A stretch of 64,000 nt of DNA from assembly GCA_020635725.1 (NCBI GenBank), contig JACJZF010000013.1, positions 1 through 64,000 of the forward strand, given 5' to 3'. Shown piece by piece: positions 24,408 to 34,800 of this stretch. How positions within the stretch are numbered: position 1 is the first letter of the stretch; the number at the start of each line of letters is the position of its first letter. The notes under the pieces are model-generated. The model saw only the letters and a list, made by a program, of their open reading frames with translations. It ran no database searches and had not been told where the DNA came from. Source of the DNA: Flavobacteriales bacterium. GTDB lineage: Bacteria > Bacteroidota > Bacteroidia > Flavobacteriales_F > PHOS-HE28. The position numbers and the translations under genes are program-made.

Positions 24408-27400
24408 TGAGCCGCGTGACCAGGAACTCGTCCGTCCGCAGAGGACATCGCGCCGGCCTCATCGCCGGCCTTCTGCTCATCGGGGCCACAGCCTCGGCGC
24501 AGCTCACCGTATCGCAACAGACCAACCTGCAACAGCTGGCCGAGGCCATCAGCGGCGCCGGCGTGCAGATCTCGAACCCGACGATCACCTGCCACACCGA
24601 AGGCTACGGGGAGTTCAGCTACTCTGGATCGCTGCTTGGTCTGGAAAGCGGCGTGATCCTCACCTCGGGCCGCATCACCGACGCGATCGGCCCGAACGAT
24701 GCGGAGAACACCACCTTCCAACAAGGCACCAGCGGCAGCACCTTGCTGAACACCGTAACGGGGCGGAGCACGCGCGATGCCTGCCAGTTCGAGTTCGACA
24801 TCATCCCCGGCGGCGACAGCTTGAGCTTCGAGTTCGTCTTCGGCAGCGAGGAGTACAATGAATGGGTGGGCTCGCAGTACAACGATGTGTTCGGCTTCTT
24901 CATCAGCGGTCCGGGTATCGCTGGAGATCCCGGCATCGGCAACGACCACAACATCGCGCTGATCCCCGGCACGAGCACCGCGGTGGCGATCAACAACGTG
25001 AACGAGGGCCTGAACAGCCAGTACTACCAATACAACGCCGGCGGCCAGCAGTTGCAGATGGACGGCTACACGCAGGGACTCATGGCGCGCAGCCCCGTGC
25101 AGCCTTGCCAGACTTACCACTTGAAGCTCGTGGTGGCCGATGCCAGCGACCGCAAGTTCGATAGCTGGGTCTTCGTGGAGCGGATCCAGAGCCCCAACCT
25201 CGTCATGACGCGACATACGCTGAATGGCACGGCGAACATGGTGGAGGGCTGCAACCCGGGCTGGGTGCGGTTCACACGGAGTCCCGTGCTGTCCACGCCG
25301 CTCACGCTCTCTTACTTCATCCAAGGAACGGCCACGAACGGCACAGACTACCCGGCCATCGGTGATCCCAATCCTGCGGTCGCGAAGACCATCACCATCC
25401 CGGGAGGACAGGCCTATGCCGATCAGCCCGTGAATCCTGTGGATGATGGATTGAACGAGGGGGCCGAAGAGCTGCTCTTCCTGCTGGGCAACCCATTCTG
25501 CCCAGGAGCTGAAGTGGACTCCCTCATCTTCACCATCACCGATACGCTCATCGCCACGGTAGGGCCGCAGTCAAGTGCCATCTGCCCGGGCGGGCAGGTG
25601 GAATTCAGCACTGTTGGCGGCACGAGCTACGCGTGGTCGCCGAGCACCGGCCTGAGCTGCAGTTCATGCCCGAGCCCCATCGCCTCGCCGAGCAGCACCA
25701 CCAACTACACGCTGGTGATCAACGAAGGAGCCTGCACGCGCACCGTGCACCGGCAAGTTCGGGTGAGCAACATCACGATCAGCGGCACGGTGACGCAGCC
25801 TCTCTGCAACGGATCGTCCAACGGCGCCATCAACATCACGGCAGGTGGCGGCATCGCGCCGTACACCTACGCGTGGACGGGCCCGGGTGGATTCACTTCA
25901 TCGCAGGAGGATCTCGTGGGCATCGCGGCAGGCAGCTATGCGGTGACCGTTACCGACAACATCGGCTGCAGCCGCACGCAAGGATTCAATGTGGGCACAC
26001 CGGCAGCGCTGGCGCTCACGTTGGCGCCATCCATCCTTCCCTTCGGGCAGAATGTGGCTTGCCATGGCGCCAGCACCGGCAGTTTGGGCCTTACGGTCAA
26101 CGGCGGCGCTGGACCCTATGCGACGGCATGGACCGGACCGAACGGCTTCAGTTCCACGCAAGAGGATTTGGTGAACATCGGTGCAGGCAGCTACACGGTG
26201 CTGGTGACCGACGCGAATGGCTGCACGGCCTCGGCCTCCTTCACCATGACTGAATCGGCCGCGCTCGTGGCCAGCACCGGCGGCGTGCAGGCGGCCACCT
26301 GTTTCGGCAGCAGCAATGGCGCGGCCCTGGCCTCTGCCACGGGAGGCATGCCGCCCTATGCGTACAGCTGGAACAGCACCCCGGCACAGAGCGGCGCGCA
26401 GGCAATCAACCTCGCCGCAGGCACCTACACCGTTACCGTAACCGATGCTTACGGCTGCACGGGCACGGCCATTGCCGCAGTGGGACAGCCCGCCGCCGCT
26501 GTTAGCGTCTCGCTCAGCGGTATCGTGCCGATCATTCAATGCCAAGGGCAGAGCGCGCAGAACGGAAGCGCCACAGCCACAGCCAGCGGCGGTACTGGTC
26601 CGTACAGCTACGCGTGGAACACGTCGCCTGCTCAGAATAGCGCGAGCGCCTCGTTCGATGCTGGTGGCAGCTTCAGCGTAACCGCTACCGATGCGCAAGG
26701 CTGCACCGCGTCCGCCTCCATCACGGTGACGCAGCCCACGCCGATCAGCACGTCTATCATCGCGCAATCCAATGTGAGCTGCTTCGGCGGCAGCAACGGC
26801 AGCGCATCGGTGAACATCACGGGTGGGTCCGCCATTCAATCCGTGACGTGGAACACCTCGCCTCCTCAGACCGGCTACACGGCCACCAACCTGCCCGCCG
26901 GAACATGGATCGCCAGCGCCCAGCACGCCAGCGGTTGCGTGACCCAGGTACCAGTGACGATCACCCAGCCGGCGGCTCCGCTCGCTGGCTCCATCGCAGG
27001 GCAAGTCAACGTAAGCTGCTTCGGCGCTTCCACGGGCAATGCCAGCGTGAGCGTGAGCGGCGGAACAGCACCTTACTCCTATACGTGGAACACCGTGCCG
27101 GTACAGAACACGGCCACGGCGAATAACCTCGCGGCTGGAACACGCACCTGCACGATCACCGACGCGAACGGCTGCACCGCCACGCAGAGCGTTGTCATTT
27201 CGCAGCCCGCAGCCGCGCTCAGCATCAGCATCAGCGCGCAGACCGCGGTGGCCTGCCACGGCAGCGCCACCGGTAGCGCTACGATCTCCGTAAGCGGCGG
27301 CACCGCCCCTTACAGCTACGCCTGGAATACGACACCGGTGCAGAACGGCCCGACAGCGAGCAATATGCCCGCAGGCAATTGGACCTGCACGGTGACCGAT

Positions 27401-30400
27401 GCGAACGGGTGCATCGCCACGCGCACGGTCACGATCACTCAGCCTGCGGCTGCGCTTGGCAGCAGCGTGTCCGCGCAAACCATGGTGGCCTGCTTCGGCG
27501 GCGCCAACGGAAGCGCGACGGTATCGGCCAACGGCGGCACTGCGCCCTACAGCTATGCTTGGAACACCGTGCCCGCGCAGAACAGCGCCAGCGCCAACAA
27601 CCTCACTGCCGGTAACTACACCTGCACGATCACCGATGCGAATGGTTGCTTGACCACGCGCAACGTGACCATCACGCAACCGGCCGCGGCAGTCACGAGC
27701 ACACTCACCGCGCAGTCGAACGTGCTGTGCTTCGGCGGCACCACGGGCAGCGCCACGGTGAGCGCCGCTGGCGGCACAGCCCCCTACGGCTTCAGCTGGA
27801 ACACAACGCCCCCGCAGAGCTCGGCCACTGCCAGCGCCCTGCCCGCCGGAACCTGGACCTGCACGATCACAGATGCCAACGGATGCGCCACCACACGCAA
27901 CGTGGTGATCGCGCAGCCCGCTTCCGCGTTGGGTGGAAGCATCTCCGCGCAGACCAATGTGAGCTGCTTCGGCGGCGCCAATGGTTCCGCCACGGTAAGC
28001 GCTGCCGGCGGTACCACGCCATACAGCTATGCATGGAACACTTCACCTGTTCAGACCGGCGCCACGGCAACCGGCCTCACTGCTGGCAGCTATGCATGCA
28101 CCATCACCGATGCGAACGGTTGCGCCACCTCGAGCTCGGTGAGCATCGGCCAGCCCGCCGCCGCCCTGAACGCATCGATCGCCTCGCAGGTGAACGTGTC
28201 GTGCTTCGGCCTTGCGACCGGCAGCGCCGCCATCAACGTGAGCGGCGGTACGGCGCCTTACACCTATAACTGGAACACGACGCCCGTGCAGACCGCGGCC
28301 GCTGCAGCGAACCTCACGGCAGGCACATGGACCTGCACGGTGACGGACGCCAACGGATGCACCGTCGCGCGGAACGTGACGATCACCCAGCCCGCAGCCG
28401 CGCTGTCGGCGACGGTGGCCTCACAAGTGAACGTGAGCTGCTTCGGTGCGAGCACCGGTAGTGCCACGGTGAACGCGAGCGGCGGAACCACACCCTACAG
28501 CTACGCCTGGAACACGTCTCCTGCACAGAGCACGGCACACGCCGTGAACCTGCCCGCAGACACCTGGGTCTGCACCGTGACCGACGCGAACGGATGCGTG
28601 CGCACGGCTTCGGTGGCGATCACGCAACCGGCCATGGGCCTCGCTGCCAGCATCGCTGCGCAGAACGATGTACTCTGCCACGGAGGCAACACGGGCAGCG
28701 CAACCACCAGCGCCACCGGCGGAACCGCGCCATACAGCTACGCCTGGAACACCACTCCGGTGCAGACGACGGCGGCCGCCTCGGCCTTGACCGCAGGATC
28801 CTGGACCTGCACCCTTACCGATGCGAACGGCTGCGTTGCTAGCATCAGCGCCACCATCGCGCAGCCCATCGCCGCGCTGAGCATAGCCGGCACGGCCACG
28901 CCCGCGAGCTGCGGCGGCGCAAACGATGGGGCAGTGGATGTGACGGTGACCGGCGGGACCTTGCCGCACCTGCTCTCTTGGACGGGCCCCAACGGCTTCA
29001 CCTCGAATCAAGAGGACATCACCGACCTGGCCTCTGGGGTGTATACGCTGCAGGTGACCGATGCGCATGGCTGCTCGGCGACCCGAACCTTCAACGTGAA
29101 CCAGCCGGGCCTCTTCAGCATCGCGGGAACGGTGAGCGACTACAACGGATACGCCATCAGCTGCGCCGGAAGCGCCAATGGCAGCATCGATCAAGTGGTG
29201 AGCGGCGGCACTACACCCTACGTGCATGCGTGGTCTGGTCCGAACGGATTCAACTCATCGCAGGAAGACCTCAATGGCCTGAGTGCTGGCACCTACACCT
29301 ACACGCTCACCGATGGGAACGGCTGCAGCACTTCGGCGACCTATGCGCTGAACGAACCTGCCCCGATCGCCATCGCGCTGGTTCCTGCAACGGTGGCCGG
29401 CGGCTATCACGTGACCTGCTTCGGCGCAACGAACGGCGCCATCGACGCATCGATCAGCGGTGGACTGGCGGGATACAATCTGGCTTGGACCGGACCCGGT
29501 GGATTCAACGCGAGCTCGGAGGACATCAGTGGCCTTGGAGCGGGAACCTATACGCTCAACCTATCCGACGCGAATGGCTGCCCCGCGAGCGCCGCTGTCA
29601 CACTCACGCAGCCTGCGCTGCTTGCCGGCTCTACAACCGTGCTTACCGATGTGGGCTGCTTCGGCTCGAACGATGGCTCAGCCAGCGCGCAGGCTTCCGG
29701 TGGCACCGCGCCCTACACCTACTCGTGGTCACCGAGCCCCGCGCAGAGCGGACCACTCGCGTCGGCCTTGACCGCAGGCAGCTGGGATTGCACGATCACC
29801 GACGCGAATGGGTGCACCGCCCTTGCAAGCGCGGTGATCGCTCAACCCGCCGAAGCGCTGGCCGTCAGCATCACCTCGGTTTCCGATGTGCTGTGTTATG
29901 AAGCTGCCAGCGGCACCGCTTCGGCGCTGGCTCAGGGTGGAACCGCTCCCTACTCGTATTCATGGAACAGCGCGCCGGCGCAGAACGTGGCCGATGCCGT
30001 GAATCTGATCGCCGGCACGTACACCGTCAGCGTGATGGATGCGAACGGCTGCACCGCCACCGCCGATGCCACCGTGAATCAACCGAGCGCCGGCATTCAG
30101 GCCACCTTCGAGGATATCAGCCACGTGAGCTGCTTCGGGCAGAATGATGGCGCTGCCACGGTTGCGGTAACGGGCGGAGGCGGTTCGTACACCATCACCT
30201 GGCTCACCACACCGCCGCAGACCGGACTCACGGCCACGGGACTGAGCCCTGGCGACCACTGGGTGCAGATCGCCGACAACAACGGTTGCGACACACCCAA
30301 GCTCCATCACTTCAGCATCATCGGTCCAGACAGCCCGTTGGTGGTGCAGCTGGTGATCAGCCCGATCTCTTGCGCGGGAGCAGCCGATGCTTCCGTGGAC

Positions 30401-33400
30401 CTGACCATGAGCGGCGGCTTCCCCTCCTACACGCATCACTGGACCGATACGCAAGGCAACCTCACGGGCATCGAGGACCCCACGGGCCTGGATCCTGACA
30501 CGTACCACCTGCATGCCTTCGATGGCTTGGGCTGCGCATACGACACTTCCTTCACCCTCACCGATCCCGCGGCCATGACGGTGAGCGCTTCGGTGACACC
30601 CGCTGAATGCCAAGGATCCCCGAATGGCGCCATTGATATCAGTGCAGCTGGCGGCACCGGATCGCTCGGCTTCTCATGGAGCGGTCCCGATGGATTCGCT
30701 GCTGCCACGGAAGACATCTCCGGCGTTGGTGCGGGCGCGTATCATTTGACCATGACCGACGCCAACGGGTGCACGCTTGAGAGCGACCATACCGTAACGC
30801 AACCAGGCTCGCTGCAGGTGGTCGCCACCCTGAGCGCGTACCTCGGCAGCGGCGTGAGCTGCGCGGGCGCCATGGATGGAAGCATCGATGCTGAAGTCAC
30901 CGGCGGTACCGCGCCATACTCCTTCGCGTGGGTGGGCCAGTCCGGCTTCGGCAGCACCGATGAGGACCTCATCGGTTTGGGCGCGGGCACCTACACCCTC
31001 ACCGTTGCAGATGCCAACGGGTGCTCGTGGACCGAAGCCTTCGAGCTGACTGCCCCGCAACCGCTCGAGACCGTGCTCTCGGTCTCCGATCACAACGGAT
31101 TCGGCGTGAGCTGCAACGGCGCGGCGGACGGAAGCATCACCAGCGCGAACAGCGGCGGCACCGCACCCTTCGCTTACCTGTGGAGCGGTCCGGATGGCTT
31201 CTCCGCCACCGATGCGGACATCGCCGACCTCGCACCGGGCGACTACACGCTCACGGTAACCGATGCGAACGGCTGTACCATGAGCGCGACCACCTCGATC
31301 GTGGAACCGGAGGTGATCAGCACTAACGTGAATCCCTACCTCTATGCCGGTGGAAGCACCATCTCTTGCGCTGCTGCCAACGACGGCGAGATCGACCTGG
31401 GCATCAGCGGCGGCGTAGCGCCGTACACCGTGGCCTGGACCAATGGGCTCGGGTACAGCAGCAATGCTGAGGACATCTCCGCGCTGCAGCCCGGCGCGTA
31501 CCAAGCGAGCATCACCGATGCGAACGGCTGCGCTGCGCAAGCCTTCATCGTTCTGAACGCACCGGCTCCGCTGAGCCTTGTCGCCACGATATCGGATATC
31601 AACGGAAGCGCTGTGACCTGTGCGGGGGCGACCGACGGCAGCATCAGCCTGGACGTGAGCGGCGGCACTGGTACGTACACCTACCTCTGGAGCAACGGCA
31701 GCACCGATGAGGACCTGGTCGGCATCGGCGCCGGCAGCTACACCGTAACGGTCACCGATGCGAACGGATGCGAGGCGGAGGCCAGCTACACGCTCAACGC
31801 GCCCAGCACGTTCCAAGTGGAACTGCTCGCCTCGCAGGCAACCGGCGGTACCAGCATCACCTGCGCCGGCGCGAATGACGGCAGCATCGCATCGACGATC
31901 TCCGGCGGCACCGCGCCTTACACCCTGGCCTGGAACGGCCCTTCCGGATTCACGTCCACAGATGCCGACCTGAGCATGCTCGCGGCCGGTGCGTACACCC
32001 TATCGATGATCGATGCCAACGGCTGCACCTCGGCTCAGAGCATCACGTTGACCGAACCTGCGCCTGTCGCGGTGAACATCGGCAGCACGACCTACAGCGG
32101 CGGCTATAGCATTCCTTGCGCCGGTTTGAGCGTGGCCAACGCCACCGCATCGGCCATCGGCGGCACCCCCGCATACACGTATGTGTGGAGCGGGCCCGAC
32201 GGCTTCACGAGCACCGATGCTGGCATCATCAGCCTCGCCAGCGGATCTTACACCGTGCAGGCCACCGATGCGAACGGCTGCACCGGTTCAGCTTCAATCA
32301 TCCTGGAGGAACCCGCGCCGCTCGATGTGCAGCTCGACATCCTGGACCAAGGCGGATTCCCGGTGAGCTGCAACGGCAACGACGGAATCGTATCGCTCTC
32401 CATCGCGGGCGGCACACCACAATACCACATCGGATGGACCGGACCGGATGGTTTCACCAGCACGGCCCTGACACTGAGTGATCTCGCCGCAGGCGATTAT
32501 GAGCTCACCGTGATCGACGCCAACGGATGCATGGTCACCGAGAGCTTCAGCCTTGCCGCTCCTGAGCCGATCGCCGCGGCATTCACGTTCACTTCCAATA
32601 CCTGCCCTACGGACGCGGCGGCCAGCATAGACCTTACCGTAACCGGCGGTGGCGCGCCCTACTCCTTCGCATGGTCTGGCCCGAATGCCTTCAGCAGCGC
32701 GGATGAGGATCCCAGCGGCCTGGTGACCGGCACGTACATGGTCTCGATCACCGATGGACTGGGCTGCACCGGCACCTTCAGCGCCGCGCTACCCGGACCC
32801 GCGCCGATCACAAGCGGCACCTATGTCTCCTTCTACGGCCTGTACAACCTGCAATGCGTAGGTGATAGCAGCGGAGCCATCGAGCTCACGCCCAGCGGTG
32901 GAAGCACTCCGTTCACCGTAGCGATCGATGGACCCGGCGGCTTCAGTTCCACCGCGCTGAGCAATCAGCACCTGGTGGCCGGCGACTACGCCATCACCAT
33001 CACCGATGTGAACGGCTGCGCCATGGACACATTGGTAACGCTCGCCGAACCCGATACGCAGGTGGATGCCGTGCTGAGCGTGAGCGTATATCCGAGCGGC
33101 ACGAACGTGAGCTGCTACGGAGCGAGCGATGGATGGATCGATGCCACCGTCTCTGGCGGAAGCGGTCCCTACACCTTCGACTGGCGCGGACCGGATAGCC
33201 TGGCGTTCAACAGCGAGGACATCAGCGGGCTGCCTGCCGGCGATTACAACTACGAACTCGTGGTGATCGACGCCAACCAGTGCGTGTACTCCACCACGGT
33301 CACGCTCACGCAACCGGACAGCGCGCTGCACGCTTCCGTCTCGCTCACCGACCACAATGGATTCGGCGTGAGCTGCCCCACGGCGATGGATGGCGCCATC

Positions 33401-34786
33401 GACCTGAGCTACGGAGGCGGCAATGGCGGCTACGGCATCAGCTGGGCCGGCCCGGATGGCTTCACCTCGAGCGACGCGAACCTGCAAGGCCTCGGTGCGG
33501 GCACATACGTGCTCACGCTCGTTGACATGAACGGCTGCGAGCTGACCGAGGCGCACATCGTCTCAGCGCCCGATCCCATCGCCATCGCACTCGATGCCCA
33601 CACGTTCGCCGGTGGTATGAACATCTCCTGCGCCGGCCTTGCCGATGGCAGCATCAACAGCAGCGTAACGGGAGGAGCGGGCGGTTACACGACGCAATGG
33701 AGCGGGCCAAATGGCTTCACCTCCACCGACATCACCATCAATGCACTCACGGCCGGCGAATACTGCCTGCAGGTCACCGATGCCAACGCGTGCGCGGCCC
33801 AGCAATGCATCACCCTAATCGAACCCCAGGCCCTTACCACGACAGCAGCTCCTGTTGATGCGGCGTGCGGCCTGAACAACGGCAGCATCGACCTGAGCGT
33901 GGCCGGCGGAACGGCACCCTATGCCTTCTTGTGGAACACCGGCAGCGCGGCGGAGGACCTCTCCGGTATCGGCGCTGGCGCGTACGAAGTGGCGGTGACG
34001 GACGCCAACGGATGCAGCGCCAGCACGAGCGCGACGATCGCCACCTCCCCGGCGGTCTCGGGCGAGGGCCTCGTGACACCGGTGCTCTGCCATGGCAACG
34101 CATCGGGCGCCATCGACCTGAACATGCTCAGCGGCACAGCGCCATACGCCTTCGTTTGGAGCAACGGCATATCCGATGAGGACCTCTACGCGCTCAGCGG
34201 AGGCAGCTACGCCGTGCAAGTCACCGATGCGAACGGCTGCACCTGGGAGGAGACGTGGACCGTGCCCGAGAGCCCGGCCATCAGCATCAGCACGCAGACC
34301 AGCGCATACCCCAACGGGTACGAGGTGAGCAGCCATAACGCATCCGATGGCAGCATCGGCGTGGAGGTCATCGGCGGCACCGCTCCCTATGCCTTTGCAT
34401 GGAGCACCGGCGCTGGCAGCGATGCGCTGAGCCAGTTGCCCGCAGGAACGTACACGTTAACCGTCACCGACGCCAACGGCTGCACCGCCGAACAGACCGT
34501 GGTGCTCCGTGATCCCGACGACCTGGTGATGCCCACCGGCTTCACGCCGAACGGCGATGGCTACAACGAGCTCTTCTTCATCCAAGGACTCGATGCCTAT
34601 GCATCGAACATCCTCACCGTGGTGAACCGCTGGGGCAACGTGGTGTACGACCAGCTCAACTACAAGAACGATTGGGCCGGGGATAACAGCAGCGGCGAGC
34701 CCCTGCCGAACGGCACCTACTTCGTGATCCTCAACATCAACAAGGGCGAGCGTATCCTTCAGGGGTACGTGGACCTGCGCCGCTGA
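24407..34786 (+). CDS. Giant T9SS type B adhesin with 36 SprB-like repeats
   Basis: 3459 residues. Order: signal peptide (about 1-31, ending ATASA), choice-of-anchor-L-like domain (about 33-265; GLESGVILTSGRI, FEFVFGSEEYNEWVGSQYND), a Calx-beta-like segment (about 270-380), an Ig/PKD-like linker (to about 454), 36 tandem SprB-like repeats (455 to about 3372) and a C-terminal gliding-motility-associated (CHU_C) domain with PTGFTPNGDGYNELFFIQGLD and NRWGNVVYD. This domain directs secretion by the type IX system (type B), usually with a PorP/SprF partner, which is encoded next. Probably a surface fibre for adhesion or gliding. The frame is unbroken throughout. Confidence 0.95.
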   Translation: MSRVTRNSSVRRGHRAGLIAGLLLIGATASAQLTVSQQTNLQQLAEAISGAGVQISNPTITCHTEGYGEFSYSGSLLGLESGVILTSGRITDAIGPNDAENTTFQQGTSGSTLLNTVTGRSTRDACQFEFDIIPGGDSLSFEFVFGSEEYNEWVGSQYNDVFGFFISGPGIAGDPGIGNDHNIALIPGTSTAVAINNVNEGLNSQYYQYNAGGQQLQMDGYTQGLMARSPVQPCQTYHLKLVVADASDRKFDSWVFVERIQSPNLVMTRHTLNGTANMVEGCNPGWVRFTRSPVLSTPLTLSYFIQGTATNGTDYPAIGDPNPAVAKTITIPGGQAYADQPVNPVDDGLNEGAEELLFLLGNPFCPGAEVDSLIFTITDTLIATVGPQSSAICPGGQVEFSTVGGTSYAWSPSTGLSCSSCPSPIASPSSTTNYTLVINEGACTRTVHRQVRVSNITISGTVTQPLCNGSSNGAINITAGGGIAPYTYAWTGPGGFTSSQEDLVGIAAGSYAVTVTDNIGCSRTQGFNVGTPAALALTLAPSILPFGQNVACHGASTGSLGLTVNGGAGPYATAWTGPNGFSSTQEDLVNIGAGSYTVLVTDANGCTASASFTMTESAALVASTGGVQAATCFGSSNGAALASATGGMPPYAYSWNSTPAQSGAQAINLAAGTYTVTVTDAYGCTGTAIAAVGQPAAAVSVSLSGIVPIIQCQGQSAQNGSATATASGGTGPYSYAWNTSPAQNSASASFDAGGSFSVTATDAQGCTASASITVTQPTPISTSIIAQSNVSCFGGSNGSASVNITGGSAIQSVTWNTSPPQTGYTATNLPAGTWIASAQHASGCVTQVPVTITQPAAPLAGSIAGQVNVSCFGASTGNASVSVSGGTAPYSYTWNTVPVQNTATANNLAAGTRTCTITDANGCTATQSVVISQPAAALSISISAQTAVACHGSATGSATISVSGGTAPYSYAWNTTPVQNGPTASNMPAGNWTCTVTDANGCIATRTVTITQPAAALGSSVSAQTMVACFGGANGSATVSANGGTAPYSYAWNTVPAQNSASANNLTAGNYTCTITDANGCLTTRNVTITQPAAAVTSTLTAQSNVLCFGGTTGSATVSAAGGTAPYGFSWNTTPPQSSATASALPAGTWTCTITDANGCATTRNVVIAQPASALGGSISAQTNVSCFGGANGSATVSAAGGTTPYSYAWNTSPVQTGATATGLTAGSYACTITDANGCATSSSVSIGQPAAALNASIASQVNVSCFGLATGSAAINVSGGTAPYTYNWNTTPVQTAAAAANLTAGTWTCTVTDANGCTVARNVTITQPAAALSATVASQVNVSCFGASTGSATVNASGGTTPYSYAWNTSPAQSTAHAVNLPADTWVCTVTDANGCVRTASVAITQPAMGLAASIAAQNDVLCHGGNTGSATTSATGGTAPYSYAWNTTPVQTTAAASALTAGSWTCTLTDANGCVASISATIAQPIAALSIAGTATPASCGGANDGAVDVTVTGGTLPHLLSWTGPNGFTSNQEDITDLASGVYTLQVTDAHGCSATRTFNVNQPGLFSIAGTVSDYNGYAISCAGSANGSIDQVVSGGTTPYVHAWSGPNGFNSSQEDLNGLSAGTYTYTLTDGNGCSTSATYALNEPAPIAIALVPATVAGGYHVTCFGATNGAIDASISGGLAGYNLAWTGPGGFNASSEDISGLGAGTYTLNLSDANGCPASAAVTLTQPALLAGSTTVLTDVGCFGSNDGSASAQASGGTAPYTYSWSPSPAQSGPLASALTAGSWDCTITDANGCTALASAVIAQPAEALAVSITSVSDVLCYEAASGTASALAQGGTAPYSYSWNSAPAQNVADAVNLIAGTYTVSVMDANGCTATADATVNQPSAGIQATFEDISHVSCFGQNDGAATVAVTGGGGSYTITWLTTPPQTGLTATGLSPGDHWVQIADNNGCDTPKLHHFSIIGPDSPLVVQLVISPISCAGAADASVDLTMSGGFPSYTHHWTDTQGNLTGIEDPTGLDPDTYHLHAFDGLGCAYDTSFTLTDPAAMTVSASVTPAECQGSPNGAIDISAAGGTGSLGFSWSGPDGFAAATEDISGVGAGAYHLTMTDANGCTLESDHTVTQPGSLQVVATLSAYLGSGVSCAGAMDGSIDAEVTGGTAPYSFAWVGQSGFGSTDEDLIGLGAGTYTLTVADANGCSWTEAFELTAPQPLETVLSVSDHNGFGVSCNGAADGSITSANSGGTAPFAYLWSGPDGFSATDADIADLAPGDYTLTVTDANGCTMSATTSIVEPEVISTNVNPYLYAGGSTISCAAANDGEIDLGISGGVAPYTVAWTNGLGYSSNAEDISALQPGAYQASITDANGCAAQAFIVLNAPAPLSLVATISDINGSAVTCAGATDGSISLDVSGGTGTYTYLWSNGSTDEDLVGIGAGSYTVTVTDANGCEAEASYTLNAPSTFQVELLASQATGGTSITCAGANDGSIASTISGGTAPYTLAWNGPSGFTSTDADLSMLAAGAYTLSMIDANGCTSAQSITLTEPAPVAVNIGSTTYSGGYSIPCAGLSVANATASAIGGTPAYTYVWSGPDGFTSTDAGIISLASGSYTVQATDANGCTGSASIILEEPAPLDVQLDILDQGGFPVSCNGNDGIVSLSIAGGTPQYHIGWTGPDGFTSTALTLSDLAAGDYELTVIDANGCMVTESFSLAAPEPIAAAFTFTSNTCPTDAAASIDLTVTGGGAPYSFAWSGPNAFSSADEDPSGLVTGTYMVSITDGLGCTGTFSAALPGPAPITSGTYVSFYGLYNLQCVGDSSGAIELTPSGGSTPFTVAIDGPGGFSSTALSNQHLVAGDYAITITDVNGCAMDTLVTLAEPDTQVDAVLSVSVYPSGTNVSCYGASDGWIDATVSGGSGPYTFDWRGPDSLAFNSEDISGLPAGDYNYELVVIDANQCVYSTTVTLTQPDSALHASVSLTDHNGFGVSCPTAMDGAIDLSYGGGNGGYGISWAGPDGFTSSDANLQGLGAGTYVLTLVDMNGCELTEAHIVSAPDPIAIALDAHTFAGGMNISCAGLADGSINSSVTGGAGGYTTQWSGPNGFTSTDITINALTAGEYCLQVTDANACAAQQCITLIEPQALTTTAAPVDAACGLNNGSIDLSVAGGTAPYAFLWNTGSAAEDLSGIGAGAYEVAVTDANGCSASTSATIATSPAVSGEGLVTPVLCHGNASGAIDLNMLSGTAPYAFVWSNGISDEDLYALSGGSYAVQVTDANGCTWEETWTVPESPAISISTQTSAYPNGYEVSSHNASDGSIGVEVIGGTAPYAFAWSTGAGSDALSQLPAGTYTLTVTDANGCTAEQTVVLRDPDDLVMPTGFTPNGDGYNELFFIQGLDAYASNILTVVNRWGNVVYDQLNYKNDWAGDNSSGEPLPNGTYFVILNINKGERILQGYVDLRR
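25769..34522 (+). repeat. Array of 36 SprB-like repeats (about 79-85 codons each)
   Basis: Each unit starts with a strand ending in a conserved Cys (VSCFG, ISCAG and similar), then GGTAPYSYAW, and closes with TVTDANGC. Three length classes are seen: class A carries WNTTPVQ and is 79 codons; class B carries WSGPDGFTSTDED and is about 83-85; a few short units carry WSNG-type loops (units 25, 34-36). Classes come in blocks: units 1-2 B, 3-13 A, 14-16 B, 17-19 A, 20-33 mostly B. Codon choice differs between similar units, so identity is higher in protein than in DNA. Confidence 0.9.
26744..28876 (+). repeat. Nine consecutive 237-bp repeat units
   Basis: Units 5-13 of the adhesin are each exactly 79 codons (9 x 237 = 2133 bp), without any indel. 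Units 6-13 also share a third Cys (WTCTITDANGC). The uniform length suggests growth by unequal recombination of a single ancestral unit. Confidence 0.8.
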
Positions 34787-34800
34787 ACATGCACCCCGCC

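Noticed and set aside
25898..27679. 593-codon minus-strand open frame inside the adhesin
   Set aside because: Antisense to the repeat array; its sequence repeats with the same period and has no signal or domain. It exists because the repeats are GC-rich and lack stops on the other strand.
25769..34522. CRISPR-like array
   Set aside because: Periodic repeats of about 240 bp inside one intact reading frame encode SprB-like domains; there are no short palindromic repeats with unique spacers and no cas genes.
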